DNA from: Lachnospiraceae bacterium
GTDB lineage: Bacteria > Bacillota > Clostridia > Lachnospirales > Lachnospiraceae
DNA: 64,000 nucleotides
Direction: 5' to 3'
Assembly: GCA_900763175.1 (NCBI GenBank)
Contig: CAAFJI010000200.1
Coordinates: forward strand, 1 to 64,000
Position 1 is the first letter of the stretch; each line of letters begins with the position of its first letter. The translations under genes were made by a program, and so were the position numbers. The notes below the pieces were generated by a model, which worked only from the letters and a program-made list of their open reading frames with translations, was not told the origin of the DNA and made no database searches. Below, piece after piece: positions 17,693 to 26,795 of this stretch.

Positions 17693-19525
17693 ATGAAAGA
17701 AGTAAAAACACCAAAGAAACCTCTGCTTTACTATTATGGAATCGTGGTTCTGGTGCTGGTCGTATTTAATCTTGTGGTGTCACCAATACTGATGGAGCAT
17801 CAGGTGGAAGAAACAGATTACAGCACATTCATGAGCATGATCAACAAGAAAAATATAGGTGAAGTGCAGGTTGAAGACAATCAGATCATATTCACGGACA
17901 AAGACAACAGTAAGATTTACAAAACCGGTCTTATGAATGATCCAAACCTCACAGATCGTCTGTATGAATGCGGAGCAACGTTTACAAAAGACATTGATAA
18001 ACAAACTTCTCCGCTTCTTAGCTTTTTTGTAACCGGAATCCTTCCGCTCCTGATTTTTATTGCTCTTGGAAATTATATGGGCAAGAGATTGATGGAGCAG
18101 GCAGGCGGCAAGAATTCCATGGCATTTGGAATGGGAAAAAGCAATGCAAAGGTCTATGTTCAATCCAGCGAAGGGATCCGTTTTACGGATGTAGCCGGTG
18201 AGGACGAGGCAAAGGAAAACCTGGCAGAAATTGTAGATTACCTTCACAATCCTAAGAAGTATACCGATGTCGGTGCTTCCATGCCAAAAGGTGTTCTCCT
18301 TGTAGGCCCTCCAGGTACTGGTAAAACAATGCTTGCAAAAGCAGTTGCAGGAGAGGCAAATGTACCATTCTTCTCCATGTCTGGTTCCGAGTTCGTAGAA
18401 ATGTTTGTTGGTATGGGCGCTTCCAAGGTTCGTGATCTTTTTAAGCAGGCGAAAGAAAAAGCTCCCTGTATCGTATTTATTGATGAGATTGATGCCATTG
18501 GCAAAAAACGAGATGGCCAGGTGGGCGGAAATGATGAGCGAGAGCAGACCTTGAACCAGCTTCTTACAGAGATGGATGGTTTCGAGGGAAACAACGGTGT
18601 AATCATTTTGGCAGCCACCAACCGTCCGGAATCTCTTGACCCGGCTCTGACCCGTCCGGGACGTTTTGACCGCCGTGTACCGGTTGAGCTTCCGGATCTT
18701 GCAGGCCGCGAGGCAATCCTGAAGGTTCACGCAAGAAAAATCAAAGCTTCTGATGATGTAAATTTTCACACAATAGCGCGTATGGCATCTGGCGCTTCCG
18801 GAGCTGAGCTTGCAAATATAATCAATGAGGCAGCTCTTCGAGCAGTACGTAGCGGTCGTACCGTAGTCACAGAGGCGGATTTGGAAGAAAGTATTGAAGT
18901 TGTTATTGCTGGTTATCAGAAAAAGAATGCAGTTCTTTCCGATCAGGAGAAAAAAGTGGTTTCCTATCATGAAATCGGTCACGCCCTTGTGGCAGCCCTT
19001 CAGAGCCATTCTGCGCCTGTACAGAAGATCACCATTATCCCGCGTACCTCCGGTGCCCTTGGCTACACCATGCAGGTAGAGCAGGGAGATAAATATCTGA
19101 TGACAAAGAAAGAGCTGGAAAACAAGATTGCCACATTTACAGGCGGCCGTGCCGCTGAGGAAATTGTTTTCGGCGAGATTACAACAGGTGCTTCCAATGA
19201 TATTGAGCAGGCTACCAAGATTGCCCGTTCTATGATCACCCGCTATGGCATGACAGATGAATTTGATATGGTTGCCATGGAAACCGTTACAAACCAGTAT
19301 CTGGGCGGAGATGCCTCTCTTTCCTGCTCTGCTGATACCCAGAAGGAAATCGATGAGAAGGTTGTAGAGCTTGTAAAACGAGAGCATGAGAAAGCGAAAA
19401 AGATTCTGATGGACAACCGTAAGAAACTGGATGAGCTTGCAATGTTCCTCTATGAGAAGGAAACTATAACGGGAGAGGAATTTATGGAAATCCTGAATAA
19501 AAAAGAGGAGGATGAGGGAAAATGA
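17693..19525 (+). CDS. ftsH: FtsH-family ATP-dependent membrane metalloprotease
   Basis: Membrane-anchored AAA+ zinc protease of 610 residues that unfolds and degrades membrane and regulatory proteins. Two transmembrane helices (about residues 10-30 and 103-125) flank a short extracytoplasmic domain. The AAA+ domain has Walker A GPPGTGKT (205-212), Walker [10 protein letters not shown] and the second region of homology with [20 protein letters not shown]. The zinc site is H426-E-I-G-H430. All catalytic motifs are intact. Its partners (a coiled-coil protein and a DUF308 membrane protein) differ from the usual tilS-hpt-ftsH housekeeping context, so this may be an additional FtsH paralogue. Confidence 0.93.
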   Translation: MKEVKTPKKPLLYYYGIVVLVLVVFNLVVSPILMEHQVEETDYSTFMSMINKKNIGEVQVEDNQIIFTDKDNSKIYKTGLMNDPNLTDRLYECGATFTKDIDKQTSPLLSFFVTGILPLLIFIALGNYMGKRLMEQAGGKNSMAFGMGKSNAKVYVQSSEGIRFTDVAGEDEAKENLAEIVDYLHNPKKYTDVGASMPKGVLLVGPPGTGKTMLAKAVAGEANVPFFSMSGSEFVEMFVGMGASKVRDLFKQAKEKAPCIVFIDEIDAIGKKRDGQVGGNDEREQTLNQLLTEMDGFEGNNGVIILAATNRPESLDPALTRPGRFDRRVPVELPDLAGREAILKVHARKIKASDDVNFHTIARMASGASGAELANIINEAALRAVRSGRTVVTEADLEESIEVVIAGYQKKNAVLSDQEKKVVSYHEIGHALVAALQSHSAPVQKITIIPRTSGALGYTMQVEQGDKYLMTKKELENKIATFTGGRAAEEIVFGEITTGASNDIEQATKIARSMITRYGMTDEFDMVAMETVTNQYLGGDASLSCSADTQKEIDEKVVELVKREHEKAKKILMDNRKKLDELAMFLYEKETITGEEFMEILNKKEEDEGK

Positions 19526-20064
19526 GAAGACGTTCACGTTATGGATGGCTGGAATTTGTTGAAGGCATCCTGCTGATATTGCTAGGGCTTATAACCATGT
19601 TTCGCCCTGGCAGCGTTTTACGAAGTGTTACGATCATATATGGAATTATGGCAGTGATTACCGGAGTTTCAGATGTTATATTTTATGCAAAAACAGAGCG
19701 CTATACAGGATTTGGCCCAACGATTTCCCTCGTTACCGGAATTATAAGTATCCTTACCGGATTGATGCTTCTCATGTATCCAAATGCAGGAGAGCTGATT
19801 CTGGTAATGCTGATTCCAATCTGGTTCATAGCTCACTCCATTTCCAGACTGACCCATTTGCCACTGGTTCGCCTGGCTGGAAGCTTCTTCTATTACTTTA
19901 CAATGATATTGAACATTCTGGGAATCATGCTTGGATTCCTGATGATATTATGGCCGAACATTGCATTGTTCTCTGTAGGCTTTCTGGTAGGAATCTATTT
20001 AATCCTCCTGGGAATCGACAGTATCGTAATTGCCTGCAGTGATATGGATGCCGGATGGAGATGA
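19522..20064 (+). CDS. DUF308/HdeD-like membrane protein
   Basis: 180-residue integral membrane protein with about six hydrophobic helices arranged in pairs, as in the DUF308 (HdeD-like) family. The repeated GILLILLGLITMFRPG and GFLMILWPN patterns are typical. Its start overlaps the FtsH-family gene stop by 4 bp (ATGA), so the two are translationally coupled and probably cooperate at the membrane. HdeD in E. coli is linked to acid stress, but the family's molecular role is not settled. The gene ends directly before a tip fragment of the hairpin repeat. Confidence 0.82.
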   Translation: MRRRSRYGWLEFVEGILLILLGLITMFRPGSVLRSVTIIYGIMAVITGVSDVIFYAKTERYTGFGPTISLVTGIISILTGLMLLMYPNAGELILVMLIPIWFIAHSISRLTHLPLVRLAGSFFYYFTMILNILGIMLGFLMILWPNIALFSVGFLVGIYLILLGIDSIVIACSDMDAGWR

Positions 20065-20066
20065 TT

Positions 20067-20085
20067 CTAGAGCGTGTTTGAAAAA
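20067..20085. repeat. end fragment of the CTAGAG hairpin repeat
   Basis: CTAGAGCGTGTTTGAAAAA matches the terminus of the dispersed element and begins 2 bp after the DUF308 gene stop codon. It is fused directly to the terminator stem at 20086. Confidence 0.65.
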
Positions 20086-20125
20086 CAGGGCAGCACTTTT
20101 GGAAAAAGGTCGCTGCCCTGCTTTT
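20086..20125 (+). terminator. first terminator after the FtsH operon
   Basis: CAGGGCAGC (20086-20094) and GCTGCCCTG (20112-20120) form a perfect 9-bp stem, followed by CTTTTA. Confidence 0.75.
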
Positions 20126-20139
20126 ATGTCGCTGAAACG

Positions 20140-20175
20140 CCCGCTGCAGGTGTGGAATCCTGCAAGCGGGTTTTT
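20140..20175 (+). terminator. second terminator after the FtsH operon
   Basis: CCCGCTGCAGG (20140-20150) pairs with CCTGCAAGCGGG (20159-20170) with a small bulge, then TTTTT. It may also slow transcription from the convergent gene at 20227-21849. Confidence 0.82.
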
Positions 20176-20226
20176 CTCAATATTATCATTTTTTGCCGAA
20201 GCAGGAATCGCAGGTTTACGTATATT

Positions 20227-21849
20227 TTAGCGAACAACTACTTTCTTTGAACCGCTCCATGCAGAATAATAGGTTTTACCACCTGCTGTTTTGTAGGAGC
20301 GCATCTGAACGGTATATCTCTTTCCTTTGTTAAGCTTTTTGATCACATATTTGACAGCTGCTTTTTTCTTTACTTTGATTGTTTTGGAAGAAGAGCCGGT
20401 TTTATATTTGATTTCATAGCCAGATACTTTGGTGTTCTTTTTCCATTTTAAAGTGATGGTTTTGGATTTGCTGGAGCAGCTGGTGACGGCCGGCGTACTC
20501 AGACGAACAGTGCTCAGCGTGGAGCCATTGCCTACAGAGCTTCCGTTGTAAGCTTTAACCACATAGGAATACGGTACTCCATTGGCAGCCTTTTTATCTG
20601 TGTAGGAAGCAGTGGTGCTCTTTTTGATCGTAGCAATTTGCTTCCAGGAACCACTGCCAGCTTTACGGTAAACATAGTAACCCTTCGCATTGCCTACCTT
20701 GTTCCAGGCAACCTTAATTCCGCCTGAAGTATTTGTCAGGCTCTTCAGCTGGGTGTCGGCAAGTGTTACCGGAGTCGGAGCCTGGGGCTGATTTGTTACG
20801 ATAGTAACGGATTCCAGCTCATCATTGAGCCATTTGTCGATACGGTTCCACTCTGTCTTCGAGCCGCCATAGTAGACAGTTTTCAGACTTACGCAGCCAC
20901 TGAACGCACAATACCCAATTCCTTTTACGCTCTTTGGTATGGTGATTGTTTCCAGGGAATAACAGTCATCAAAGAGGTTATCAGGTAGTTTAATAATACC
21001 AGAAGGAATTACAATATTTCTGACTGCAGTTTCGCAGAATGTAGCTTCTCCTAACAAACGGAGGTTGTTTGGAAGTACTATATTTTGTAGTGAAGAGCAT
21101 CCCATGAAAGCGTAGTCTCTAATCTGTACAAGGCTGTTCGGGAAATTTATGGTAGTCAGGTTTGCATCATTTCTGAAAGCGTCTTCTCCAATTTGGGTAA
21201 GAGATTCAGGCAGGACAACAGTTGTCAGATTTGGGAAACGTTCAAAAGCTTGTTCACATATGGAAGTAATTCCATTTTCTAATACAACGCTTCTGATACT
21301 TTGACTATAGCGGTACCAGGGTATATCCGGTGTATAGCGAACCTCCGGCATATTGCCGGCACCAGACAGCCTTAACTCTCCAGTTGCATTATTAAAGACC
21401 CATTTAATATTAGAACCAAAGGAACCGGAAACCGTATTTACATAGAAATGACAGGTGCTGCCCTCGCTGGTGGTAGTGTAATATTTAACGGTGTACTCAC
21501 CAAGGTCATGCGGTGTAGTGTTATCGAAAACAGTCCAGTTCAAAACCGCGGATGTCATATCGGAAAGATAACCGTAGTTATGGGACTCTCTTCTTCCATC
21601 TGGTCCATAAACATCACAAAAGTATTGTGATAATCTATTGGATGTATTCGTGGTTCGATAACGTGTTACGGTAAACGGAATCTCGATGTGGTCATTGGCA
21701 TCGAAAACACTGTTCGGAAATGACGGATCTACCACAATGGTTCCACCGTAATAATAATAATAGGTGCTGGCACTTACTGACACCGCTGCTCCACATACAG
21801 CCAATAGGAACAGACAAGCGGTCAGAAGAATTTTAAATTTCTTTTTCAT
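20227..21849 (-). CDS. secreted leucine-rich-repeat protein with fibronectin type III domains
   Basis: Exported protein of 540 residues. An N-terminal signal peptide (KKKFKILLTACLFLLAVCG...) is followed by a run of five tyrosines, a beta-rich region, and BspA-type LRR_5 repeats over roughly residues 150-345 (patterns such as LPESLTQIGEDAFRN and IPKSVKGIGYCAFSG). Two fibronectin type III-like domains then reach the C terminus. No LPXTG motif or membrane anchor is seen, so it is either released or held non-covalently. Start chosen at 21849 because the promoter at 21924-21952 lies downstream of the longer frame start (21942). Proteins of this type bind host or microbial surfaces; the ligand is unknown. 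Confidence 0.85.
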   Translation of the reverse strand: MKKKFKILLTACLFLLAVCGAAVSVSASTYYYYYGGTIVVDPSFPNSVFDANDHIEIPFTVTRYRTTNTSNRLSQYFCDVYGPDGRRESHNYGYLSDMTSAVLNWTVFDNTTPHDLGEYTVKYYTTTSEGSTCHFYVNTVSGSFGSNIKWVFNNATGELRLSGAGNMPEVRYTPDIPWYRYSQSIRSVVLENGITSICEQAFERFPNLTTVVLPESLTQIGEDAFRNDANLTTINFPNSLVQIRDYAFMGCSSLQNIVLPNNLRLLGEATFCETAVRNIVIPSGIIKLPDNLFDDCYSLETITIPKSVKGIGYCAFSGCVSLKTVYYGGSKTEWNRIDKWLNDELESVTIVTNQPQAPTPVTLADTQLKSLTNTSGGIKVAWNKVGNAKGYYVYRKAGSGSWKQIATIKKSTTASYTDKKAANGVPYSYVVKAYNGSSVGNGSTLSTVRLSTPAVTSCSSKSKTITLKWKKNTKVSGYEIKYKTGSSSKTIKVKKKAAVKYVIKKLNKGKRYTVQMRSYKTAGGKTYYSAWSGSKKVVVR

Positions 21850-21923
21850 CTTTAACCTACATGGTAATCTTTTGATGACATCAGGGACAAAATACCTTTT
21901 GACCCTAACATCATCCTCTGAAA

Positions 21924-21952
21924 AGCATAGCATGACTGGCAAGAGAAGTCAA
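21924..21952 (-). promoter_or_regulatory. promoter of the leucine-rich-repeat protein gene
   Basis: On the minus strand TTGACT (21952-21947), a 17-bp spacer and TATGCT (21929-21924). The predicted start is near 21917, giving a leader of about 70 nt that contains an AGGGTCAAAA/TTTTGTCCCT hairpin. Confidence 0.6.
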
Positions 21953-22019
21953 CGAACTGCATTCGGATTCACGACGTTTATTATACATATTGAATATTAT
22001 TTATGCGTATAATTATCGG

Positions 22020-22049
22020 TTGACACACAAAGCTTAAGGGTGATAGAAT
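22020..22049 (+). promoter_or_regulatory. promoter of the sucrose-operon LacI gene
   Basis: TTGACA (22020-22025), an 18-bp spacer and TAGAAT (22044-22049), about 120 bp before the gene, which has the site AAAGGAG. Confidence 0.6.
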
Positions 22050-22167
22050 AATCTTAAAATAAGAAAGTAAAGCGAAAATGTTACAAGAATTTGCGGAGGC
22101 AATAACTATATATGAACAGTTTTTGCACAAATGATTTCGGGTAATATGTAATAAAGGAGATTTCCAT

Positions 22168-23154
22168 ATGGCGACACTTAAGGATGTAGCGAAGGCATCT
22201 GGACTTACGGTAGGAACCGTTTCCAGAGTCTTGAACAACAGAGGATATATTAGTGATAAGACCAGGGAAAAGGTATACCAGGTGATGAAGGAGCTGAATT
22301 ATCAGCCTAATGAGATGGCACGCTCCCTGTCCAAGCAGAAGAGTAATACCATTGGCATCATCCTTCCGAATATTGAACATCCTTATTTTGCCAAGGTTTT
22401 AAGCCGTCTGGAGAGAGAAGCAGCTAAGCAGGATTACCGGATCATGCTCTTCGTCTCCCGTAACAAGGAAGAGCGGGAAGAGCAGTGTATTGAGATGTGC
22501 AAGAGCGGAAGGGTTGCCGGAGTTGTACTCTGCAGCGGAAGCTTTGAGACGGAGAAGTTTGAGGGCCTTGATTTCCCGCTTATCACACTGGAGCGTTCCA
22601 TGGACGAGGGGACTTCTGGAATTGAATGTGATAACTACCAGGGAGGGGTTATGGCTACAGAGCTTCTCATCAGTAAGGGGTGCCGTAAACTGATGTATAT
22701 AGGCGGGCTAAGTGCCGGAGTTGATATTCCCATGCCGGCTGATTACAGAGAAGTCGCATTCCGTGATACCTGTGAGAAGATGCAAATAGATAATGTAGTA
22801 ATGGTAACAGACAAACAGCTTTTTGATTCTATGGAATATTATGGCTTTGTCCGTCAGAAGCTTATTGAGAATCCGGATGTGGACGGTGTTTTCGCCAGCT
22901 CCGATGTAATTGGCGCTTATGTCCTCCAGGCCTGCAGTAATCTGAAGATCAAAGTGCCGGAGCAGCTGAAAATCGTTGGCTTCGATGATGTGAATATTGC
23001 CCAGTTCACCAGCCCTGGCCTTACCACCATCCATCAGCCTATAGAGCAGATGGCAGAGCTGGCGGTTTCCGCCATTGCCCAGATAGATGCAGGGAAAATG
23101 GTTCCCACTAAGACTGTATTTCCGGTAACATTGGTAGAACGGGGAACCACCTGA
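22168..23154 (+). CDS. LacI-family regulator of the sucrose/fructan operon
   Basis: 328-residue repressor. The helix-turn-helix is textbook (TLKDVAKASGLTVGTVSRVL, residues 3-22) and is followed by the hinge MARSLSKQKSNTIGIILPN and a sugar-binding core with GFDDVNIAQFTSPGLTT near residue 275. It lies upstream of the sucrose/fructo-oligosaccharide operon, separated by a strong terminator and a promoter region with two perfect dyads, which are good candidate operators. The inducer is probably sucrose, fructose or a fructo-oligosaccharide, inferred from the operon it precedes. Confidence 0.9.
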   Translation: MATLKDVAKASGLTVGTVSRVLNNRGYISDKTREKVYQVMKELNYQPNEMARSLSKQKSNTIGIILPNIEHPYFAKVLSRLEREAAKQDYRIMLFVSRNKEEREEQCIEMCKSGRVAGVVLCSGSFETEKFEGLDFPLITLERSMDEGTSGIECDNYQGGVMATELLISKGCRKLMYIGGLSAGVDIPMPADYREVAFRDTCEKMQIDNVVMVTDKQLFDSMEYYGFVRQKLIENPDVDGVFASSDVIGAYVLQACSNLKIKVPEQLKIVGFDDVNIAQFTSPGLTTIHQPIEQMAELAVSAIAQIDAGKMVPTKTVFPVTLVERGTT

Positions 23155-23176
23155 TTAAAAATAAAAATGTCCTATC

Positions 23177-23231
23177 AGACCACAGTGAACGATACATTCT
23201 AAAGGCAAAATAGTTCACTGTGGTCTTTTTT
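23177..23231 (+). terminator. intrinsic terminator after the LacI gene
   Basis: A perfect 14-bp stem (AGACCACAGTGAAC with GTTCACTGTGGTCT) followed by seven T. Confidence 0.92.
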
Positions 23232-23416
23232 TCAAAATGTACCCGGCCAAAATAACAGAAAATCCTCATTTCCTGATACGATCACACCCTACGAAACAAT
23301 ATATCATGCGGTTGCGATAAAAATATATGGTTTTTTTTAAAAAAATTCAAAAATTCGATGTTTTAAATAAATACAAAAAAAATACATGTAAAACTGCACA
23401 AAAATGAAACGCATAA

Positions 23417-23431
23417 TTAGTATAATACTAA
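23417..23431. promoter_or_regulatory. perfect dyad upstream of the sucrose operon
   Basis: TTAGTATAATACTAA is a perfect palindrome around a central A. It lies about 60 bp upstream of the -35 element of the sucrose operon and may be an auxiliary operator or a promoter dyad. Confidence 0.4.
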
Positions 23432-23470
23432 CGAAATGACGCTTAAACGCCTGAAAAATATGACAACCGC

Positions 23471-23499
23471 TTGACATATTATGATCATAATGCTATCAT
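23471..23499 (+). promoter_or_regulatory. promoter and probable operator of the sucrose/fructan operon
   Basis: TTGACA (23471-23476), a 17-bp spacer and TATCAT (23494-23499). The spacer contains the perfect 14-bp palindrome ATTATGATCATAAT (23478-23491), so a bound repressor would block RNA polymerase. The LacI protein at 22168 is the obvious candidate, though LacI operators usually have a central CG. Confidence 0.7.
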
Positions 23500-23554
23500 A
23501 CAACCATCAAGAAAACGTCCAAGGTGAACGTAAAAAATAGGAGGAAAAAAGAAA

Positions 23555-24817
23555 ATGAAAAAACGTGTTTCAATGGCAATCGCAGTAGCAACTGCAGCAG
23601 CAACAATGGCAAGTGTGTGCGTACCAGTTATGGCAGATGATGTGAACATCACAATCTTTAACTCCAAGATGGAAGTACAGAGCCAGTTTGAAGAGAAGGC
23701 AGCTGAGTACGCAGAGGAGACAGGCGTTGGCGTAGAGGTTTACTACTCCAGTGATACAGTAGCAGCTCATCTGGCTACCAGATATTCTGCAGACGATCCA
23801 TACACACTGGCTATGGTAGATCCAAAAGATATCTACTCTCTTGCTAAGGATCATGCCATCGACCTTAGCGATCAGAGCTGGGTTGATGAGACAAATTACG
23901 CAATCGGAGTTGACGGACAGATCAATGGTTTCCCAACCTGCATAGAGGCTCGTGGACTTATCTACAATGCAGATGCAATCGAAGCAATTACAGGAGAAAC
24001 CTTTAACCCAGACGATTACAAGACACTGGATTCCTTCAAAGAACTCCTTCAGACACTGAAGGATGGCGGTATGGAGACACCAACCGGAATCATGAAAGAG
24101 GACTGGTCCCTTGCAGCTCACTTCCTTGCAGAAGTATATGAGGAGCAGCCAGATGTGGAAGCATTTATCACATCCCTTCACGAAGGATCAGCAGATCTTG
24201 CAAACAACGAGAAATTCAATTCTCTTATGGACTTCTTCGATGTAATGATGGAGAACAACTACGCAAAGGATTCTGCAATCGCAGCAGAACGTGAGACAAC
24301 AGAGATGATGCTTGCTGAAGGACAGATCGCATTCATGTTCGGAGGAAGCTGGGACTGGTCAGTAATCAGTGCTTATGATTACACAGAGAACATGGGAATG
24401 ATGCCTGTTCCGCAGAACACAGACGACGGCTCCAACGAGAAGCTTGTTGGAGGAGCTTCCAAGTTCCTCATGATCGATTCCTCCGATGCAACATCTGATG
24501 AACAGCGTCAGGCAGCAAAAGACTTCCTTACATGGCTTGCAGATTCCGACGAAGGACAGACATTCATCACAGAGACTTGTGCACTTGTTCCTGCATTCTC
24601 CAATAATGACAAAGAAGTTTCTGATCCACTTGGAAAATCTGTTAAGAAATATGCAGATGACAATGCTCTGATTGACAACTACAACTACCTTCCAGATGAT
24701 CACATCTCCATGTGCGGTGCAATCTTCCAGAAATATCTTGCAGAGCAGATCGACAGAGCAGAGTTCGCAGCAGAGATCGAGGACTACTGGCAGAATACAA
24801 CACCTGTAGAACACTAA
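23555..24817 (+). CDS. sucrose/fructo-oligosaccharide ABC transporter substrate-binding protein
   Basis: Extracytoplasmic sugar-binding protein of the CUT1 type (COG1653/UgpB-like), 420 residues. It captures an oligosaccharide for the two permeases encoded next. The signal peptide ends in VPVMA before DDVN, like the other binding protein in this window. Cys22 is preceded by Ala-Ser-Val, which is not a proper lipobox, so it may be cleaved by signal peptidase I. Substrate is inferred from the linked GH32 and GH13 enzymes. The gene is followed by a hairpin (24854-24894) that probably lowers expression of the permeases relative to this protein. Confidence 0.88.
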   Translation: MKKRVSMAIAVATAAATMASVCVPVMADDVNITIFNSKMEVQSQFEEKAAEYAEETGVGVEVYYSSDTVAAHLATRYSADDPYTLAMVDPKDIYSLAKDHAIDLSDQSWVDETNYAIGVDGQINGFPTCIEARGLIYNADAIEAITGETFNPDDYKTLDSFKELLQTLKDGGMETPTGIMKEDWSLAAHFLAEVYEEQPDVEAFITSLHEGSADLANNEKFNSLMDFFDVMMENNYAKDSAIAAERETTEMMLAEGQIAFMFGGSWDWSVISAYDYTENMGMMPVPQNTDDGSNEKLVGGASKFLMIDSSDATSDEQRQAAKDFLTWLADSDEGQTFITETCALVPAFSNNDKEVSDPLGKSVKKYADDNALIDNYNYLPDDHISMCGAIFQKYLAEQIDRAEFAAEIEDYWQNTTPVEH

Positions 24818-24853
24818 TTAATAATTGATAAAGGCTTTTGCCACCCCCCACAA

Positions 24854-24894
24854 GAGGCTGCACGCCAACATCATGCGGCGTGCGGTCTCTTTCC
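24854..24894 (+). terminator. intercistronic hairpin after the binding-protein gene
   Basis: GAGGCTGCACGCC (24854-24866) pairs with GGCGTGCGGTCTC (24877-24889) with two G-T pairs, followed by TTTCCCTT. The weak T tract suggests partial termination or mRNA protection. Confidence 0.6.
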
Positions 24895-24978
24895 CTTAAA
24901 ATCAGATCAGTGCCAATGGCATAAAAGTGAAGGGGAAATCGGTGGGGAATAATAAGAAAGGGAAAGGGGAACGTGATT

Positions 24979-25860
24979 ATGGACAGAAACTCGATGAAAT
25001 ATAAAGTAAAACAGTACTTGATGTTCGCCGGTGTTTCCACTGTTCTGTTTTGTGCAGTTGTAATAGTACCGTTTATTTACGGTTTATATCTCACCTTTAC
25101 AAGCTGGGACGGTGTTTCAAAAGAGAAGCCTTTCGTAGGCTTTGCAAACTACATCTCAACATTCCAGGATTCAGCATACTGGCAGGCACTTGGCCGCACA
25201 TTAATCTATTCTGTAATAGCGGTTATCCTGGTTAACATTGTGGCATTTTTCCTTGCATACCTTCTTACCAGCGGTATCAAGGGACAGAACTTCTTCCGTG
25301 CAGGCTTCTTCATCCCGAACCTGATCGGTGGTATCGTACTTGGTTATGTGTGGAAATTCGTATTTAACCGTGCATTCGTAGCACTTGGAAAATCTCTTTC
25401 CGTAGGCTTTCTTTCCACCTCCTGGCTGGCAACCACCAACGGCGCCATGGCCTGTCTGATCATTGTTTCTGTATGGCAGTATGCGGGATATATGATGCTG
25501 ATCTATGTAGCCGGATTCATGAGCGTATCCAAGAGCCTTATGGAAGCCGCTCAAATTGATGGATGTACCAAAACACAGGCAACCTTAAACGTAACCATCC
25601 CACTTATGAGATCATCCTTTGTACAGTGTCTGTTCTTAACAATCACCAGATGCTTCATGGTATACGATGTAAACCTTTCCCTGACAAAAGGTGAGCCATT
25701 CAACTCTTCTGTAATGGCAGCTATGCACGTATACAACCAGGCATTCTCTTATAAGAACTACGGTGTTGGACAGGCAGAGGCATTAGTTCTGTTTATTGTC
25801 TGCGCTGTTGTAGGTGTTTCTCAGGTTTATATTGGTAAGAAAGGAGAGGTGGCAGCATAA
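24979..25860 (+). CDS. sugar ABC transporter permease (MsmF/UgpA-like)
   Basis: First membrane subunit of the CUT1 transporter, 293 residues, about six transmembrane helices. The cytoplasmic EAA loop that contacts the ATPase is visible as EAAQIDGCTKTQATLNVTIP near residue 193. Two starts are possible, GTG at 24973 and ATG at 24979; the ATG is chosen because the AAAGGGGA site is at a better distance. Its stop overlaps the next permease start by one base. No ATP-binding subunit is encoded in this operon, so a shared MsmK/UgpC-type ATPase from elsewhere is needed. Confidence 0.9.
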   Translation: MDRNSMKYKVKQYLMFAGVSTVLFCAVVIVPFIYGLYLTFTSWDGVSKEKPFVGFANYISTFQDSAYWQALGRTLIYSVIAVILVNIVAFFLAYLLTSGIKGQNFFRAGFFIPNLIGGIVLGYVWKFVFNRAFVALGKSLSVGFLSTSWLATTNGAMACLIIVSVWQYAGYMMLIYVAGFMSVSKSLMEAAQIDGCTKTQATLNVTIPLMRSSFVQCLFLTITRCFMVYDVNLSLTKGEPFNSSVMAAMHVYNQAFSYKNYGVGQAEALVLFIVCAVVGVSQVYIGKKGEVAA

Positions 25861-26720
25861 TGGACGAAAATAAAAAAGCAGCTCAGAAAAAGAAAGTAAG
25901 CCATTTTATAACGATGTTAGTGCTGGTTATCCTTTTCCTGGCATTTATCTTCCCGTTTATCATGGTTATTCTCAATGCCTTTAAAACAAAAGGCGATATC
26001 ACAGCAGACCCGCTGGCATTTGTTGGTTCCCACGGATTTATCCTTACAAACTTTACAGATGCCATGAAGAAGATGAACTTTACCACCTCCTTCACGAACT
26101 CTCTGCTAATTACAACTGTTTCAACGATCGGTACGATCCTTCTTTCTGCAATGACTGCATTTGTGATCGTCCGTAACAAGTGGAAAGCCTGCGGCCTTCT
26201 TTTCTCCGCAATGATCGCTTCCATGGTTATTCCTTTCCAGGTACTTATGATTCCGCTGGTATCCCTCTATGGTGGTATCTTCGGTGTTCTGAACAGCCGC
26301 ATCACATTGATTTTTATGCACATTGGATTTTCCCTTTCCATGGCAACCTTCATGTTCCATGGCGCAATCCATACCAGCATCCCTATGGAGCTGGAAGAAG
26401 CAGCATTTATCGATGGCTGTACCAGATGGCAGACCTACTGGAAAATCGTATTTCCGCTTTTGAAACCAACAATTGCAACTGTAGCGATCATTGACGCAAT
26501 GGCATTCTGGAACGATTACCTCCTTCCGAGTCTTGTTCTGGGACGTAAAGAGTTATATACTCTTCCGATTGCTACACAGGCATTCTATGGTACATATTCA
26601 ACAGATCTTGGATTGGTAATGGCAGCCCTCCTTCTGGCGATGCTTCCGATCCTGGTATTATATCTGTTCCTGCAGCGTTACATTGTTGAAGGCGTTACAT
26701 CCGGAGCAGTGAAAGGTTAA
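25860..26720 (+). CDS. sugar ABC transporter permease (MsmG/UgpE-like)
   Basis: Second membrane subunit of the CUT1 transporter, 286 residues with about six helices. The EAA loop is ELEEAAFIDGCTRWQTYWKI near residue 178, followed by the family's FWNDYLLPSLVL. The start codon shares a base with the upstream permease stop (TAATG), a sign of coupled translation and equal amounts of both permeases. Confidence 0.9.
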   Translation: MDENKKAAQKKKVSHFITMLVLVILFLAFIFPFIMVILNAFKTKGDITADPLAFVGSHGFILTNFTDAMKKMNFTTSFTNSLLITTVSTIGTILLSAMTAFVIVRNKWKACGLLFSAMIASMVIPFQVLMIPLVSLYGGIFGVLNSRITLIFMHIGFSLSMATFMFHGAIHTSIPMELEEAAFIDGCTRWQTYWKIVFPLLKPTIATVAIIDAMAFWNDYLLPSLVLGRKELYTLPIATQAFYGTYSTDLGLVMAALLLAMLPILVLYLFLQRYIVEGVTSGAVKG

Positions 26721-26727
26721 AAAGCTG

Positions 26728-26762
26728 CATGGGGTCCAATATATTACATTTTGGGCCCCATG
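26728..26762 (+). other. intercistronic hairpin before the GH32 gene
   Basis: CATGGGGTCCAA (26728-26739) pairs with TTGGGCCCCATG (26751-26762) with one G-T pair. No T tract follows, so it is more likely an mRNA processing or stability element than a terminator. Confidence 0.5.
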
Positions 26763-26795
26763 ATTACTATATGAAGAAAATGAGGAGATAGAAGT

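Noticed and set aside
17780..19537. 585-codon minus-strand frame over the FtsH-family gene
   Set aside because: Shadow of a clearly conserved protease gene; its composition (Cys, Phe, Ile rich) is not protein-like.
23401..23480. Catabolite (cre) site before the sucrose operon
   Set aside because: Sequences such as ATGAAACGCATAAT and TGACAACCGCTTGACA are near the consensus but have wrong spacing.
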